From Vreelandella zhaodongensis (lineage in GTDB: Bacteria > Pseudomonadota > Gammaproteobacteria > Pseudomonadales > Halomonadaceae): DNA of 64,000 nt. Below, piece after piece: positions 9,070-17,755 of this stretch. Position numbers and translations under genes: made by a program. The stretch lies in contig NZ_JACCDD010000007.1 in the NCBI RefSeq assembly GCF_013415115.1, positions 62,001 through 126,000 on the forward strand, written 5' to 3'. Below the pieces are notes generated by a model. The model worked only from the letters and a program-made list of their open reading frames with translations. It did not search any database and was not told where the DNA came from. Positions within the stretch are counted from its first letter, which is position 1. Each line of letters opens with the position of its first letter.

Positions 9070-10047
9070 TTATCGAAGATCGTCAGGCACATCGACTCCC
9101 GCTTCTTCATAATAACGCAGCGCACCTGGGTGCAGCGTACCCGTCATATTACTCAGCATGTCTGGCGTGATACTGCTCCACCAAGCCGTTTCTTCCGCCA
9201 TAGTATCGCGGCGCTCCCAGAAGGTTTTGGTTAAGGTATACGCGGTATCGTCAGCCATTTGTGTGGTTGTATAAGCGATGACGGGTAGTGACGTGGTTTG
9301 TACATCCTGCTCCACACCTGGGTACGTGCCGCCAGGAATCGTCTGGCGAGCAGCACCTGTTTGCGCTATCTGCTCATCGCTAAAGCTGACCAGGGTGATC
9401 GGCATGCTGGCAGCCGTTTCAATAACGTTAGGTGTTGGGAAAGAGCTAGCCGTCACAAAAGCATCAATTTGGCCATTTTTTAATGCATCCGGCCCACTCC
9501 CAATGGATGCATCAGCAATACGTACTTGCTCTTCCAACCCAAACAACTCTAGGTATCGAGTGGCTTCCCGAGCACCAAAGGTGCCGCGGCCGATTAAGAT
9601 GTGCTTACCTTCCAACGCAGCCATATCAGTCACGCCGTCATCGCCAGCGATCACAAAATGCATGGTGATTGAGGGGATAGGAAATAGACCGCGAATTTCT
9701 TGGAAGCGAGGATGCTGACGCTCGGCAAAAGGCCCTTCCCCTGCCATTGCTTGCTCGACTAAGGCAGGCGGCGTAGTGAATACATAATTACCTTGCCGGG
9801 CCATTACCTCCATAACATTCTGCACCGAGCCCTGACTCTCTTCTAACGTCAGGATAATGGCATCGTCAGTACCCTGGCGTACTGCCTCAGAGAGTTCAAC
9901 GCCCATCTGGTAATAGGCGGTTCCTGCCGATGCTGATTTATAAGTTACTCGTGTTTCTGCTTGTGCTGTCATTGCAGAAGCGGCAAGGGCTAGCGCAGCG
10001 GCCGTTACACCTAACGTGCGACGCAGGGGGCGAATTGAGCAAAGCAT
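9070..10047 (-). CDS. TAXI family TRAP transporter solute-binding protein
   Basis: Periplasmic receptor of the TRAP transporter encoded just downstream. The 325-residue protein has a Sec signal peptide (twin Arg then LGVTAAALALAASAMTAQA, cleaved after AQA near residue 31). The mature start, TRVTYKSASAGTAYYQMGVELSEA, is the typical TAXI (TRAP-associated extracytoplasmic immunogenic) N-terminus, with GTFGAREATRYLELFG-like conserved sequence in the middle. A clear AAGGAA ribosome binding site precedes ATG 10047. Substrate not predictable. Confidence 0.9.
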   Translation of the reverse strand: MLCSIRPLRRTLGVTAAALALAASAMTAQAETRVTYKSASAGTAYYQMGVELSEAVRQGTDDAIILTLEESQGSVQNVMEVMARQGNYVFTTPPALVEQAMAGEGPFAERQHPRFQEIRGLFPIPSITMHFVIAGDDGVTDMAALEGKHILIGRGTFGAREATRYLELFGLEEQVRIADASIGSGPDALKNGQIDAFVTASSFPTPNVIETAASMPITLVSFSDEQIAQTGAARQTIPGGTYPGVEQDVQTTSLPVIAYTTTQMADDTAYTLTKTFWERRDTMAEETAWWSSITPDMLSNMTGTLHPGALRYYEEAGVDVPDDLR

Positions 10048-10404
10048 ATAAGTTCCTTAACGTGTCCAGTGGCCGACTATGCGGCCTCATTTTTATTAGA
10101 GAAAGCAAGTGCCAAGCTGCCTGCTCGGCGTTACTAACATATCACGCTGGCGCATGCAGCTGTACAGCCTCTAGATGTTGAGTAGCCTTAACTAGTTGCA
10201 TCAGCGTCCTACCCGTAACGTATCGCCTACTCCGTTTTTAAAAAATTAGCATTAACTAAAATAATAGCTTCTAAAAAAAGACTTAATGGGCGGATTATTG
10301 GCGGTTTTCATTCGGTTTAATTCCATATTGCACTGCAAAATAGCTTGTTAGAATTAGCGCGCTAATTTCCCTTCCCTTCCGATGCTTATAAGGAAAAACA
10401 TACC
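10048..10404. other. Divergent intergenic region between TAXI gene and nhaD
   Basis: A 357-bp, AT-rich region with no gene. It must hold both promoters. A candidate nhaD promoter has TTGCAC at 10328-10333 and TAGAAT at 10349-10354 (15-bp spacing, a little short), directly followed by a perfect 16-bp palindrome listed separately. Nothing else is evident. Confidence 0.5.
10352..10367. promoter_or_regulatory. 16-bp perfect palindrome at the nhaD transcription start region
   Basis: AATTAGCGCGCTAATT is fully self-complementary. It overlaps the likely -10 box and start site, 37 bp before the nhaD ATG. Position and symmetry suggest a repressor operator, but the binding protein is unknown. Confidence 0.5.
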
Positions 10405-11883
10405 ATGTTGACGTTGCACGACGAACCTGGCCAGCGACGAGTTTCTCGTTGCTGGCTTTTTTTGTCAGCGGCCTTGCTACTCTGCGTTAGCCCTGCCGCC
10501 TTCGCTGTCACCGGCGATATTGATTTAACTTCTTCAGCCGTTGGTTTTTTTGCAGTCGCCGTCTTTATCTTGGCTTATGCCCTCGTTATGGCTGAAGAAA
10601 AAATCCATATGCGAAAATCCAAGCCTGTACTTGTGGCCGCTGGCATTATTTGGGGACTCATTGGCTGGGTGTATGTCCAAAACGGCATGTCGGAAACGTC
10701 GGAACATGCGTTTCGCGTGACGCTGTTGGAGTTCACCGAGCTAATGCTGTTCCTGCTAGTGGCCATGACGTATATCAATGCCATGGAAGAGCGTCGGGTG
10801 TTTGACGCACTACGCTCCTGGATGCTGCGCAAGGGTTTTAACTACCGCAAACTATTCTGGCTAACGGGGGGGCTCGCCTTTTTGCTCTCACCGATTGCGG
10901 ATAACTTAACAACAGCACTGCTCATGTGTGCCGTGGTCACAAAAGTGGCCGAGGGCGATCAGCGCTTTATTAATCTTGCCTGCGTTAACATCGTAGTAGC
11001 CGCTAACGCTGGCGGTGCTTTTAGTCCGTTTGGCGATATCACCACGCTAATGGTGTGGCAGGCAGGACTTATCCAATTCCAAGAGTTCTTTATTCTATTC
11101 TTGCCGTCTTTGGTTAACTTCTTGATACCTGCCATCATCATGAGCGCATTTATTAAAGATCAGAAGCCAAGCAGCGTTTATGAGGACGTTTGGCTAAAGC
11201 GCGGCGCCCGTCGCATTATCGCGCTCTTTCTACTCACGATTACGACTGCCGTCATGTGCCACACACTCCTGCACTTACCGCCTGTTTTAGGCATGATGAC
11301 GGGGTTAGGTTATCTGCAGTTTTTCGGCTACTACCTACGGCGCAGCCTTCCCCGCTCCATTGAACGCAAGCGTGAACGCTACAGCCGCCGGGGCGATAAT
11401 AGGAAGCTTGAACAGCTGGGCAGTGTCGTGCCGTTTGACGTTTTTAACCGCGTTGCACGGGCAGAGTGGGACACGCTACTGTTTTTCTACGGTGTCGTCA
11501 TGTGCGTGGGAGGCCTGGGGTTTATGGGCTATCTTGGGCTGCTGTCTGAGGCGCTTTACGTTGGCTGGAACGCTACGTGGGCCAATATCGTGCTTGGCGT
11601 TGTTTCCGCTGTGGTGGATAACATCCCCGTCATGTTCGCTGTTTTAACCATGCAGCCGGAGATGTCCCACGGACACTGGCTGCTCATTACGCTAACCGCT
11701 GGCGTGGGCGGTAGTCTGCTTTCGATTGGTTCAGCAGCCGGAGTGGCGGTTATGGGGCAAGCGCGCGGTGCTTATACCTTCATGGGTCACTTACGCTGGT
11801 CACCGGTCATTTTTCTGGGCTACATTGCCAGTATTCTGGTGCATATGTGGCTCAATGCCAGCAGTTTCACCCAGTTTGGCTAA
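10405..11883 (+). CDS. nhaD: Na+/H+ antiporter NhaD
   Basis: Exports Na+ (and Li+) in exchange for H+, a main salt- and alkali-tolerance antiporter in halophilic and marine gammaproteobacteria. The 492-residue protein has an N-terminal signal-like hydrophobic stretch ending SPAAFAVTGDID and about 12 membrane segments. Two NhaD/ArsB-superfamily motifs are present: SPIADNLTTALL near 160-172 and VVDNIPVMFAVLTMQ near 400-414, which carry the membrane-embedded Asp-Asn residues. GGAFSPFGDITTLMVW lies between them. AAGGAAAAACATACC precedes the ATG. Confidence 0.93.
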   Translation: MLTLHDEPGQRRVSRCWLFLSAALLLCVSPAAFAVTGDIDLTSSAVGFFAVAVFILAYALVMAEEKIHMRKSKPVLVAAGIIWGLIGWVYVQNGMSETSEHAFRVTLLEFTELMLFLLVAMTYINAMEERRVFDALRSWMLRKGFNYRKLFWLTGGLAFLLSPIADNLTTALLMCAVVTKVAEGDQRFINLACVNIVVAANAGGAFSPFGDITTLMVWQAGLIQFQEFFILFLPSLVNFLIPAIIMSAFIKDQKPSSVYEDVWLKRGARRIIALFLLTITTAVMCHTLLHLPPVLGMMTGLGYLQFFGYYLRRSLPRSIERKRERYSRRGDNRKLEQLGSVVPFDVFNRVARAEWDTLLFFYGVVMCVGGLGFMGYLGLLSEALYVGWNATWANIVLGVVSAVVDNIPVMFAVLTMQPEMSHGHWLLITLTAGVGGSLLSIGSAAGVAVMGQARGAYTFMGHLRWSPVIFLGYIASILVHMWLNASSFTQFG

Positions 11884-11910
11884 TATAATTTAACTAAGCT
11901 GCCATTTATC

Positions 11911-11942
11911 CTGAGCGCAGGCAGCAAGCTGCTTGCGCTCAG
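11911..11942. terminator. Hairpin between convergent nhaD and GGDEF-EAL genes
   Basis: A strong stem (CTGAGCGCA plus GCAGC against GCTGC plus TGCGCTCAG, with one mismatch and loop AA) lies in the 62-bp gap between two convergent stop codons. It has no T-run on either side, so it may act as a 3'-end hairpin rather than a classical intrinsic terminator. Confidence 0.55.
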
Positions 11943-11945
11943 TCA

Positions 11946-14549
11946 CTAATACACTTCGAATAAGTACTCAATGGGCGTTGGCCTCCCAAATAGGTACCCT
12001 TGGTAACGGTAGCAGCCATGGCCCTTCAACCAATCTAATTGCTCTTTTTTCTCGACGCCTTCAGCCACGACAGTTAAGCCAAGGCTTACCGCCAGCAAAA
12101 TCGTGGTGTCCACAATCGCTGCATCCGTTTTATCAGTCAACAACTCACGCACAAACGATTGGTCGATCTTCAACTCATCTAACGGCAGCCGCTTTAAGTA
12201 GCTTAGCGATGAATAACCAGTGCCAAAATCATCTAACGCAAAACGAACACCTTGGGCACGTAGCTTCAACATGGTGTTACGTACCCGCGTCGGTTCACTC
12301 ATCAGCAGGCTTTCCGTCACTTCCAATACCAAGCGGTTGGCTGGCGCTTGGGTCTGCGCCAACAACTCCTCTACTTCACGGACAAAATCAGGCTGCTGAA
12401 ACTGCACTGAACTCACGTTAACTGAAATAGTCAGCGCGGAATATGTTGGCTGGCGTGACCATTTTGCCAATTGTTCGCAGGCTAATCTGAGCACCCAATA
12501 ACCAATGGGGATGATGAGCCCGTTCTCTTCTGCGATTGGAATAAAGGTGCCTGGTGGAACCCAGCCTCGCTGGGGGTGATACCAGCGTAAGAGTGCTTCA
12601 ACGCCTGTAGTAACGCCTTGGTGATCTACCTGAACTTGGTAATGCAGCGCCAGCTCGTTATGCGCTAATGCTTGGTGTAAATCTTCCTCCAGACTGGCTC
12701 GCTCAAGCACGCTGGTTTGCATGTCCATATTAAAGAATCGCAGCGTATTACCCCCTGCTGTTTTTGCTTGCTGCAGCGCTAGATCCGCCTGCTGCAACAC
12801 GCTGTTCATACTTTGCCCCGATCCATTAAATAGTGAAATGCCTATACTGGCACTAATTGGCAAAGCTCGATCAGCTCGCAGCGTAGAGATCCCCTCCAAG
12901 AGCTGTCGAGCAATGCGCTCAGCGCCTAATGCTGCTTCCTCCGGCTGCTCACCCACTACGGTTAGTAACACAACAAACTCATCACTACTGAAGCGCGCGA
13001 CAGTAGCTTCCTCTGGCAGTTGTCGCTGTAGCAGATCCGCTACATTGATCAATAGCTGATCGCCACTTTCATGACCTTGTATATCATTCACTAATCTAAA
13101 ACCATCTAAATCGATGATAAATATGGCACTTAAAGCTATTATGCTACTGTCTTTTTTGGTAAGTTCTGCTAAAGACTCCATTAAAAGACGACGATTTGGC
13201 AGACCTGTTAATGCATCATAAAACGCTAGGCGGTGCGTTCTTGATTGCATTTCAAGATACTCAGTGAGCTCTGTGGAAATTCCACACAAGCACGGTTTTT
13301 CGCCTGACGTCATCGTGAGCGGCATCTTAATTGAAAGAAAGGTGCGCATCTGCTTTTCACCCTGAAGAACGCTATGTTCTTCGATAGTGACCTTCTTTCC
13401 AGAGTTTAAAACATTTTGGTCAATTTTTTTGATGGCAGCAGCGCTGGTGGCATCTAAGAAATCATCGTCACACTTCCCAATAATGTCTTCGGCTGGCCGA
13501 TTAAACAACTCACTTATGCGACGATTTACGTAACGATATTTAAGTGAAGGCGACTTAATATAAATATAGGCATCAACACTATCGAGAATAGTCGTTAGCA
13601 GTGCTTCATTAGTATTTAACTGCTCTCGATTGATGGATACCCGACGCTTAAGTAGTACATTAGCGCCCAATGCTAAAACCAGCAGAAGACAAAGTGCACT
13701 AATACTCCACCATAGCCATAGAGGTATTAACTGAGATGAGCTTGACTGACCTTTCCAGGCTCGTAATGTATCAAAATAAATAGAGTCGTTGTCCTGCTTC
13801 CAACGAATAAGGGTGTCATCAATGCGCTCGAGTATCTCCTCAGACAGCATAGGTGACGCCGCATAGAAAAGCCGAGCGGGCTGAAAGATAACAGACGTTT
13901 CATGTAAGCCATAATCATCCGCTCGCCAGTCACCGAACAGATGATTAGCGGCGACCAAATCCGCTTCACCGTTGGCAACGGACTGAAAACCTTCCGCAAA
14001 ACTACTTACTGAAAGCCATGTTACGGTGATGTCAAACCGGTTAGTCACCGCAGCTAAATAACTTTGTTGGACAGACCCTTCCACGACAGCAATACGATGC
14101 TGCTCAAGGTCAAAAATAGCGTCAACCTCAATATCCTCGCGCTGGTAAAGTTGCGACCAGCTATGCATCACAGGCTCTTCGTGGAAGGACAAGCGCTGTG
14201 CACGCTCTTCGCTCCAGGCAACATCAGGCAATAGGTCTATTGCCCCTTGCTCTAACAGGCTAAGGCAGTGCTGAAACTCACATTGAAAGCTGGTCAATTG
14301 CCACTGCTCTTCTTTGGCGATTGCCTGTAACAGATCGCCCAGCATCCCTCTTGGCTGCCCCTGATCATCGGCAAAAAGCTTCGGAGGGTTGTGATATACC
14401 CCTATCGTCAACGTTTCCGCCAGCAAGTGCGTTGGCATTAACCACCCGCCAACTAAGCTCGCCCTAAAAACCAAACGAGTTATATCGCGAAAAACTCTCT
14501 TTCGTGAGGCAGATGAGTGAGTACTCGTAGATGTCAGCATCTGCGCCAT
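11946..14549 (-). CDS. Membrane sensor with periplasmic SBP-3, PAS, GGDEF (SSDEF) and EAL domains
   Basis: Cyclic di-GMP signalling protein of 867 residues. Order: signal/TM near 25-45, an amino-acid-binding-like periplasmic domain (TLTIGVYHNPPKLFADDQG onward, about 46-265), a TM segment at 275-300, a PAS domain about 315-430, a GGDEF domain about 440-605 and an EAL domain about 620-860. The GGDEF active-site motif is SSDEF (521-525), so cyclase activity is doubtful. The EAL motif is intact (EALLRW at 651-656, then DDFGTGYSSL), so it is more likely a phosphodiesterase controlled by a periplasmic ligand. It starts 8 bp after the GST gene, in the same operon. Confidence 0.9.
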   Translation of the reverse strand: MAQMLTSTSTHSSASRKRVFRDITRLVFRASLVGGWLMPTHLLAETLTIGVYHNPPKLFADDQGQPRGMLGDLLQAIAKEEQWQLTSFQCEFQHCLSLLEQGAIDLLPDVAWSEERAQRLSFHEEPVMHSWSQLYQREDIEVDAIFDLEQHRIAVVEGSVQQSYLAAVTNRFDITVTWLSVSSFAEGFQSVANGEADLVAANHLFGDWRADDYGLHETSVIFQPARLFYAASPMLSEEILERIDDTLIRWKQDNDSIYFDTLRAWKGQSSSSQLIPLWLWWSISALCLLLVLALGANVLLKRRVSINREQLNTNEALLTTILDSVDAYIYIKSPSLKYRYVNRRISELFNRPAEDIIGKCDDDFLDATSAAAIKKIDQNVLNSGKKVTIEEHSVLQGEKQMRTFLSIKMPLTMTSGEKPCLCGISTELTEYLEMQSRTHRLAFYDALTGLPNRRLLMESLAELTKKDSSIIALSAIFIIDLDGFRLVNDIQGHESGDQLLINVADLLQRQLPEEATVARFSSDEFVVLLTVVGEQPEEAALGAERIARQLLEGISTLRADRALPISASIGISLFNGSGQSMNSVLQQADLALQQAKTAGGNTLRFFNMDMQTSVLERASLEEDLHQALAHNELALHYQVQVDHQGVTTGVEALLRWYHPQRGWVPPGTFIPIAEENGLIIPIGYWVLRLACEQLAKWSRQPTYSALTISVNVSSVQFQQPDFVREVEELLAQTQAPANRLVLEVTESLLMSEPTRVRNTMLKLRAQGVRFALDDFGTGYSSLSYLKRLPLDELKIDQSFVRELLTDKTDAAIVDTTILLAVSLGLTVVAEGVEKKEQLDWLKGHGCYRYQGYLFGRPTPIEYLFEVY

Positions 14550-14557
14550 AACTAAAC

Positions 14558-15229
14558 CTACCCGCCCGGCATGGTAAGAGGGCCAGCACGCTCAACAACC
14601 CGCTGCCACGCAGGGTCGTTTTCGATACGCGCCACGAAGGCAGCAATAGCAGTATAAGATGCAAGCGACTGCGTTGCAGCGATGGCTTGTAACGGAAAAC
14701 TCATTTGTATATCGGCACCACTAGGCCAAACACCCGCAAAATTACCTCGTTCGGTTAGATGTGCTTCAATCAGTTCTAAATGCTGCTTTAGTTGGGGATT
14801 AATGAAACGCTGCTGCACCGTTGAGCTAATGCCTTTTGCCAGAGGCTTAATCAACCATGGCGACTGCTTAGGTATCTGACTAAATACCAACCCCATCACC
14901 AACAGCGGCATTAATGAGCCTTCTGCATAGTGCAACCAATAGCGATAATTGATCCACTCGCTACGCTCATTAGCAGAGGGCTGCATTTTTCCTTCGCCAT
15001 AACGGCTGACGAGATAATCAATAATTGCCCCTGACTCTGCTACGGTCAGTTCACCATCACTAATGACAGGAGACTTACCCAACGGGTGGACTTTTTTTAA
15101 TGATTCAGGGGCTTGCTGGGTTTTAGCATCTCGTTGATAAACCTCAATATCGTAATCAACACCCAGTGTTTCCAGCAGCCATAAAATGCGGTGAGAGCGT
15201 GATTTTTCCAAATGATGAACGCGGATCAT
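14558..15229 (-). CDS. Glutathione S-transferase family protein
   Basis: Cytosolic GST of 223 residues. The thioredoxin-fold N-terminus shows SRSHRILWLLETLGVDY (about 9-25), the cis-Pro region GKSPVISDG (about 52-60) and the glutathione-binding Glu-Ser in TVAESGAIIDYL (about 62-73). An all-helical C-terminal domain follows. It is most like the bacterial/fungal Gtt1-type GSTs. The downstream GGDEF-EAL sensor gene begins only 8 bp later. Substrate unknown. Confidence 0.88.
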   Translation of the reverse strand: MIRVHHLEKSRSHRILWLLETLGVDYDIEVYQRDAKTQQAPESLKKVHPLGKSPVISDGELTVAESGAIIDYLVSRYGEGKMQPSANERSEWINYRYWLHYAEGSLMPLLVMGLVFSQIPKQSPWLIKPLAKGISSTVQQRFINPQLKQHLELIEAHLTERGNFAGVWPSGADIQMSFPLQAIAATQSLASYTAIAAFVARIENDPAWQRVVERAGPLTMPGG

Positions 15230-15388
15230 AACGACTCCATGGGGCGACTTGGTACGCTAGTGTTGCGCCACTGTCAGTTATCCTTTTACTGCAAGCGTAT
15301 TTAGCTTAGCACTATTGCAGCGTTACCCCCCATGGAGAAGCTTAAGAATCATTTGTCTTATTGATCAAACTTTAAACGCGCGCCTATA

Positions 15389-15967
15389 TTACGTCCTGTG
15401 CTCATGTCGCCAGCGAGCCACTATGTCTAATAGTGACCACTTTCCCGCTAGCCAGGGGGCTAATAAACGCATTGACAGTGGAATAAATACAAAGACCATC
15501 ACAGGCGTCAGCATCAACGTGCTGGCTAGCACGCGTGGAAACATCGGCCAATCGGCTAACGCGTTGCCAAACACCCATTGAAACACGAGTGAAATCGGAA
15601 AAAAGGCGAGCCACACAGCAACTGCTTGTTTCCAACGCGGCGGGGCTGTACCAGAACTCGTTTGGAACCAAGCATCTAATCCAGTCGCGCGATGTTCATG
15701 CGGAGCGTTATAAAGCCCTTTACCGCGCTGTAGCCAGGCATTTCGTGAAGCCGAATGCTCCCACGCGTTTAACGTATCACTGCAGCTAAAGCGGAAAATA
15801 ATCTGATATTCGTCATCGTCCTTGGGCGGTGCCAAAACACCTGAACCAAGATAACCAGGAAAATCAGCCGCCAAGTCGCGGCCCTCGTTCAACCAGCGAT
15901 TAAAATCGTGATAACGGCCACTCGCCACTCGACGAGCGACCATTAATGTGACAGGTGAGGCAGACAT
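15389..15967 (-). CDS. Antibiotic biosynthesis monooxygenase (ABM) domain protein with C-terminal membrane segments
   Basis: A 192-residue protein. Residues 1-95 form an ABM-like ferredoxin-fold domain (VTLMVARRVASGRYHDFNRWL, FPGYLGSGVLAPPKDDDEYQIIFRF, NAWEHSASRNAWLQRG). Residues about 112-165 hold two hydrophobic helices, followed by a basic tail. The combination is known in uncharacterised proteobacterial proteins; ABM alone occurs in small oxygenases and heme-degrading enzymes, so the activity is open. GGAG lies 8 bp before the ATG, and a long imperfect inverted repeat occupies its leader. Confidence 0.75.
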   Translation of the reverse strand: MSASPVTLMVARRVASGRYHDFNRWLNEGRDLAADFPGYLGSGVLAPPKDDDEYQIIFRFSCSDTLNAWEHSASRNAWLQRGKGLYNAPHEHRATGLDAWFQTSSGTAPPRWKQAVAVWLAFFPISLVFQWVFGNALADWPMFPRVLASTLMLTPVMVFVFIPLSMRLLAPWLAGKWSLLDIVARWRHEHRT

Positions 15968-15978
15968 GATATATCTCC

Positions 15979-16057
15979 TAATGTGGTCACAGCTGTTTGC
16001 CGGGTAAGCAAGCTGTACGCTTTCAGGTGGGTAAACCCAAAAGCTGCGTCCACATTA
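15979..16057 (-). repeat. Long imperfect inverted repeat in the leader of the ABM gene
   Basis: Outer arms TAATGTGG (15979-15986) and CCACATTA (16050-16057) match perfectly. After a 3-nt internal loop, inner arms CAGCTgTTTG (15990-15999) and CAAAAGCTG (16038-16046) pair with one bulge. Read on the minus strand, the structure ends directly before AGGAG and the ATG of the ABM gene. A perfect TATAAT lies over the distal arm (16054-16059). It may be an RNA control element over the ribosome binding site or a small mobile palindrome. Confidence 0.5.
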
Positions 16058-16205
16058 TACAAGCAATGATGATGCCATGTGGTAGCAAGGTGCGATTACT
16101 CACGCATTCTGAGCTTTATAACTCAGGTATCACGGAATAAAAGAGGTCATGACACGTTATCGCTGCATAACAATGGTGCATATGGCAAATGGAGCACTTG
16201 AGAGA

Positions 16206-16433
16206 CTAAGCCCTTAAGAGCGGCTGAATGCTGACAAAGCGGCCTTGCTCGGAAAACTCCAATCGAAACACGCCATTCACACCGTCTTGTCCCACCACGC
16301 GGCGTAACGCCTCAGCAGGAAAAATAACCCAGCGGCCATCAACACTGCGTGTGCGCACGTTGGAATAACGCCCTTCGTAATGGGCTAGGCACTCATTTTT
16401 CGAAAGATGAATAATCACATCGATAGTTGGCAT
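16206..16433 (-). CDS. DUF2835 family protein
   Basis: Small cytosolic protein of 75 residues. It matches the DUF2835 pattern known from gammaproteobacteria: an initial beta strand (IDVIIHLSKNECLAHYEG), then RYSNVRTRSVDGRWVIFPAEALRRVV, then GVFRLEFSEQGRFVSIQPL. ATG 16433 is preceded by a weak site (CACTCCTATG on the plus strand reads as AGGAGTG). No function is established for this family. Confidence 0.8.
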   Translation of the reverse strand: MPTIDVIIHLSKNECLAHYEGRYSNVRTRSVDGRWVIFPAEALRRVVGQDGVNGVFRLEFSEQGRFVSIQPLLRA

Positions 16434-16563
16434 AGGAGTGATAAACCGAAGGTACCTGAGACAATCGTTCTGAGTCGATCCACCTGAATCAACCGCTACG
16501 TGCTGCGATTCGCTTATGGATGCTCTATGCTAACGTAAACGACTTATCCTTCGGTAATAACTT

Positions 16564-17172
16564 ATGGATCTCTCCACACTGCCCCCTTTTTCTGCTTCTA
16601 CACCCTCCTCGTGGCCACAGCCCACGGTCAGCAACACCTATGCTAACCCGGTGAACACCGAGGGACAGCGTGCTCATTCATATGAGGCGCCTGTACAAGC
16701 AAGTGAAGAGACGGATTCTTCAGCAAACAACGAACCTGTCGGCCCCACTCGCCCAGACGGCACACCGCTAACGACCGACGAGATTCAGTACCTAGAGCAG
16801 CTTAAGCAGACAGACCGCGCCGTACGCCAACATGAAATGGCCCACCAAACGGTAGGCGGCCAGTACACGGGGGCCGCTAGCTATGACTACGAAGTCGGGC
16901 CCGATGGTAAGCGCTATGCGGTTGCAGGCGAGGTACCTATTGATTACGGCCCAGTGCCAGGCGACCCAGCGGCCACTATCGAAAAAATGCAAACCGTCAT
17001 TGCTGCGGCACTAGCGCCTGCCGACCCTTCTTCAAAAGATCTACAAGTGGCAGCTCAGGCTAGGCAATATTTATTGGAAGCCAGGCTGGAAGCCGCCCGC
17101 GAGCGAAGTGAGATGAACACAGCGCGTGACGCTGGCGAAATGCTTGGGCAACCTAGTGACAAGGTTGCCTAA
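16564..17172 (+). CDS. Putative metalloprotease of the CJM1_0395/SprA-related family
   Basis: A 202-residue protein with a disordered, Ser/Thr/Pro-rich N-terminus (1-65) and a conserved C-terminal domain. The HExxH zinc motif is HEMAH at residues 90-94, inside the family signature TDRAVRQHEMAHQTVGGQYTG, followed by Y-x-VGPDGKRYAVAGEVPID and a helical tail with many Ala and Arg. There is no signal peptide. The substrate is unknown and proteolysis is inferred only from HExxH. Confidence 0.82.
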   Translation: MDLSTLPPFSASTPSSWPQPTVSNTYANPVNTEGQRAHSYEAPVQASEETDSSANNEPVGPTRPDGTPLTTDEIQYLEQLKQTDRAVRQHEMAHQTVGGQYTGAASYDYEVGPDGKRYAVAGEVPIDYGPVPGDPAATIEKMQTVIAAALAPADPSSKDLQVAAQARQYLLEARLEAARERSEMNTARDAGEMLGQPSDKVA

Positions 17173-17191
17173 TTCAAATAGTTTCAAAGAC

Positions 17192-17674
17192 TTATGGAGC
17201 AGGCCCAGCCGCTCCTAAAAAGCGCTGATTCCAGTAGTCAATATCCAACGGTACGCTGACCACAGCACGACCACTACCAGGGGCGTGGATCATCTGCCGG
17301 TTACCGCGGTAAATCCCCACATGGGTGGCTTTGCCACCAGCGCCGAAGAACAGCAGGTCTCCTGGGCGGGGAACATCCACTTGGGGTAGTCCGCGAAACT
17401 GGGCGTCAGCGGTTCGCGGTACGCGAATACCTGCGGCGCGATAGGTCATTTCCACCAAGCCAGAGCAGTCGAGGCCTCCCGGTGCGTTGCCACCGAGACG
17501 GTAGGGAGTCCCTATCGCTTGTTGAGCATGAGACAGAATCAGCGCACGTTCCAACGATATTCCCGCTTGAGAGCTTGGGGCAGGCGATGTGGTTATGTCT
17601 TTGCTAGCGCACCCTGCTAACAACATGAGCAGGGTAAGCATCGTCAACAGTGGGAAAAGGCGGGTAAACGGCAT
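17192..17674 (-). CDS. NlpC/P60 family lipoprotein, peptidoglycan endopeptidase
   Basis: Outer-membrane-type lipoprotein that should cleave peptide stems of peptidoglycan. The lipobox is LLAGC with Cys22. The 160-residue protein is the size of E. coli Spr/NlpC. Catalytic Cys70 is in GGLDCSGLV, His is in KATHVGIYRG (about 118), and the third polar residue is in QMIHAPGSG (about 130). The Tyr of TPYRLGGN is also conserved. Convergent with the metalloprotease gene, 19 bp apart. Confidence 0.9.
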   Translation of the reverse strand: MPFTRLFPLLTMLTLLMLLAGCASKDITTSPAPSSQAGISLERALILSHAQQAIGTPYRLGGNAPGGLDCSGLVEMTYRAAGIRVPRTADAQFRGLPQVDVPRPGDLLFFGAGGKATHVGIYRGNRQMIHAPGSGRAVVSVPLDIDYWNQRFLGAAGPAP

Positions 17675-17755
17675 AGAACACTCCGGCTCAGCGCGTTAGC
17701 AATGCCTTTATCATGGCCTATGAGCGTCAGTCTCGCTACTGATTCATGTGTGTTA

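Noticed and set aside
9930..10181. 83-codon plus-strand frame upstream of nhaD
   Set aside because: It overlaps the signal-peptide end of the TAXI gene on the other strand and has no binding site.
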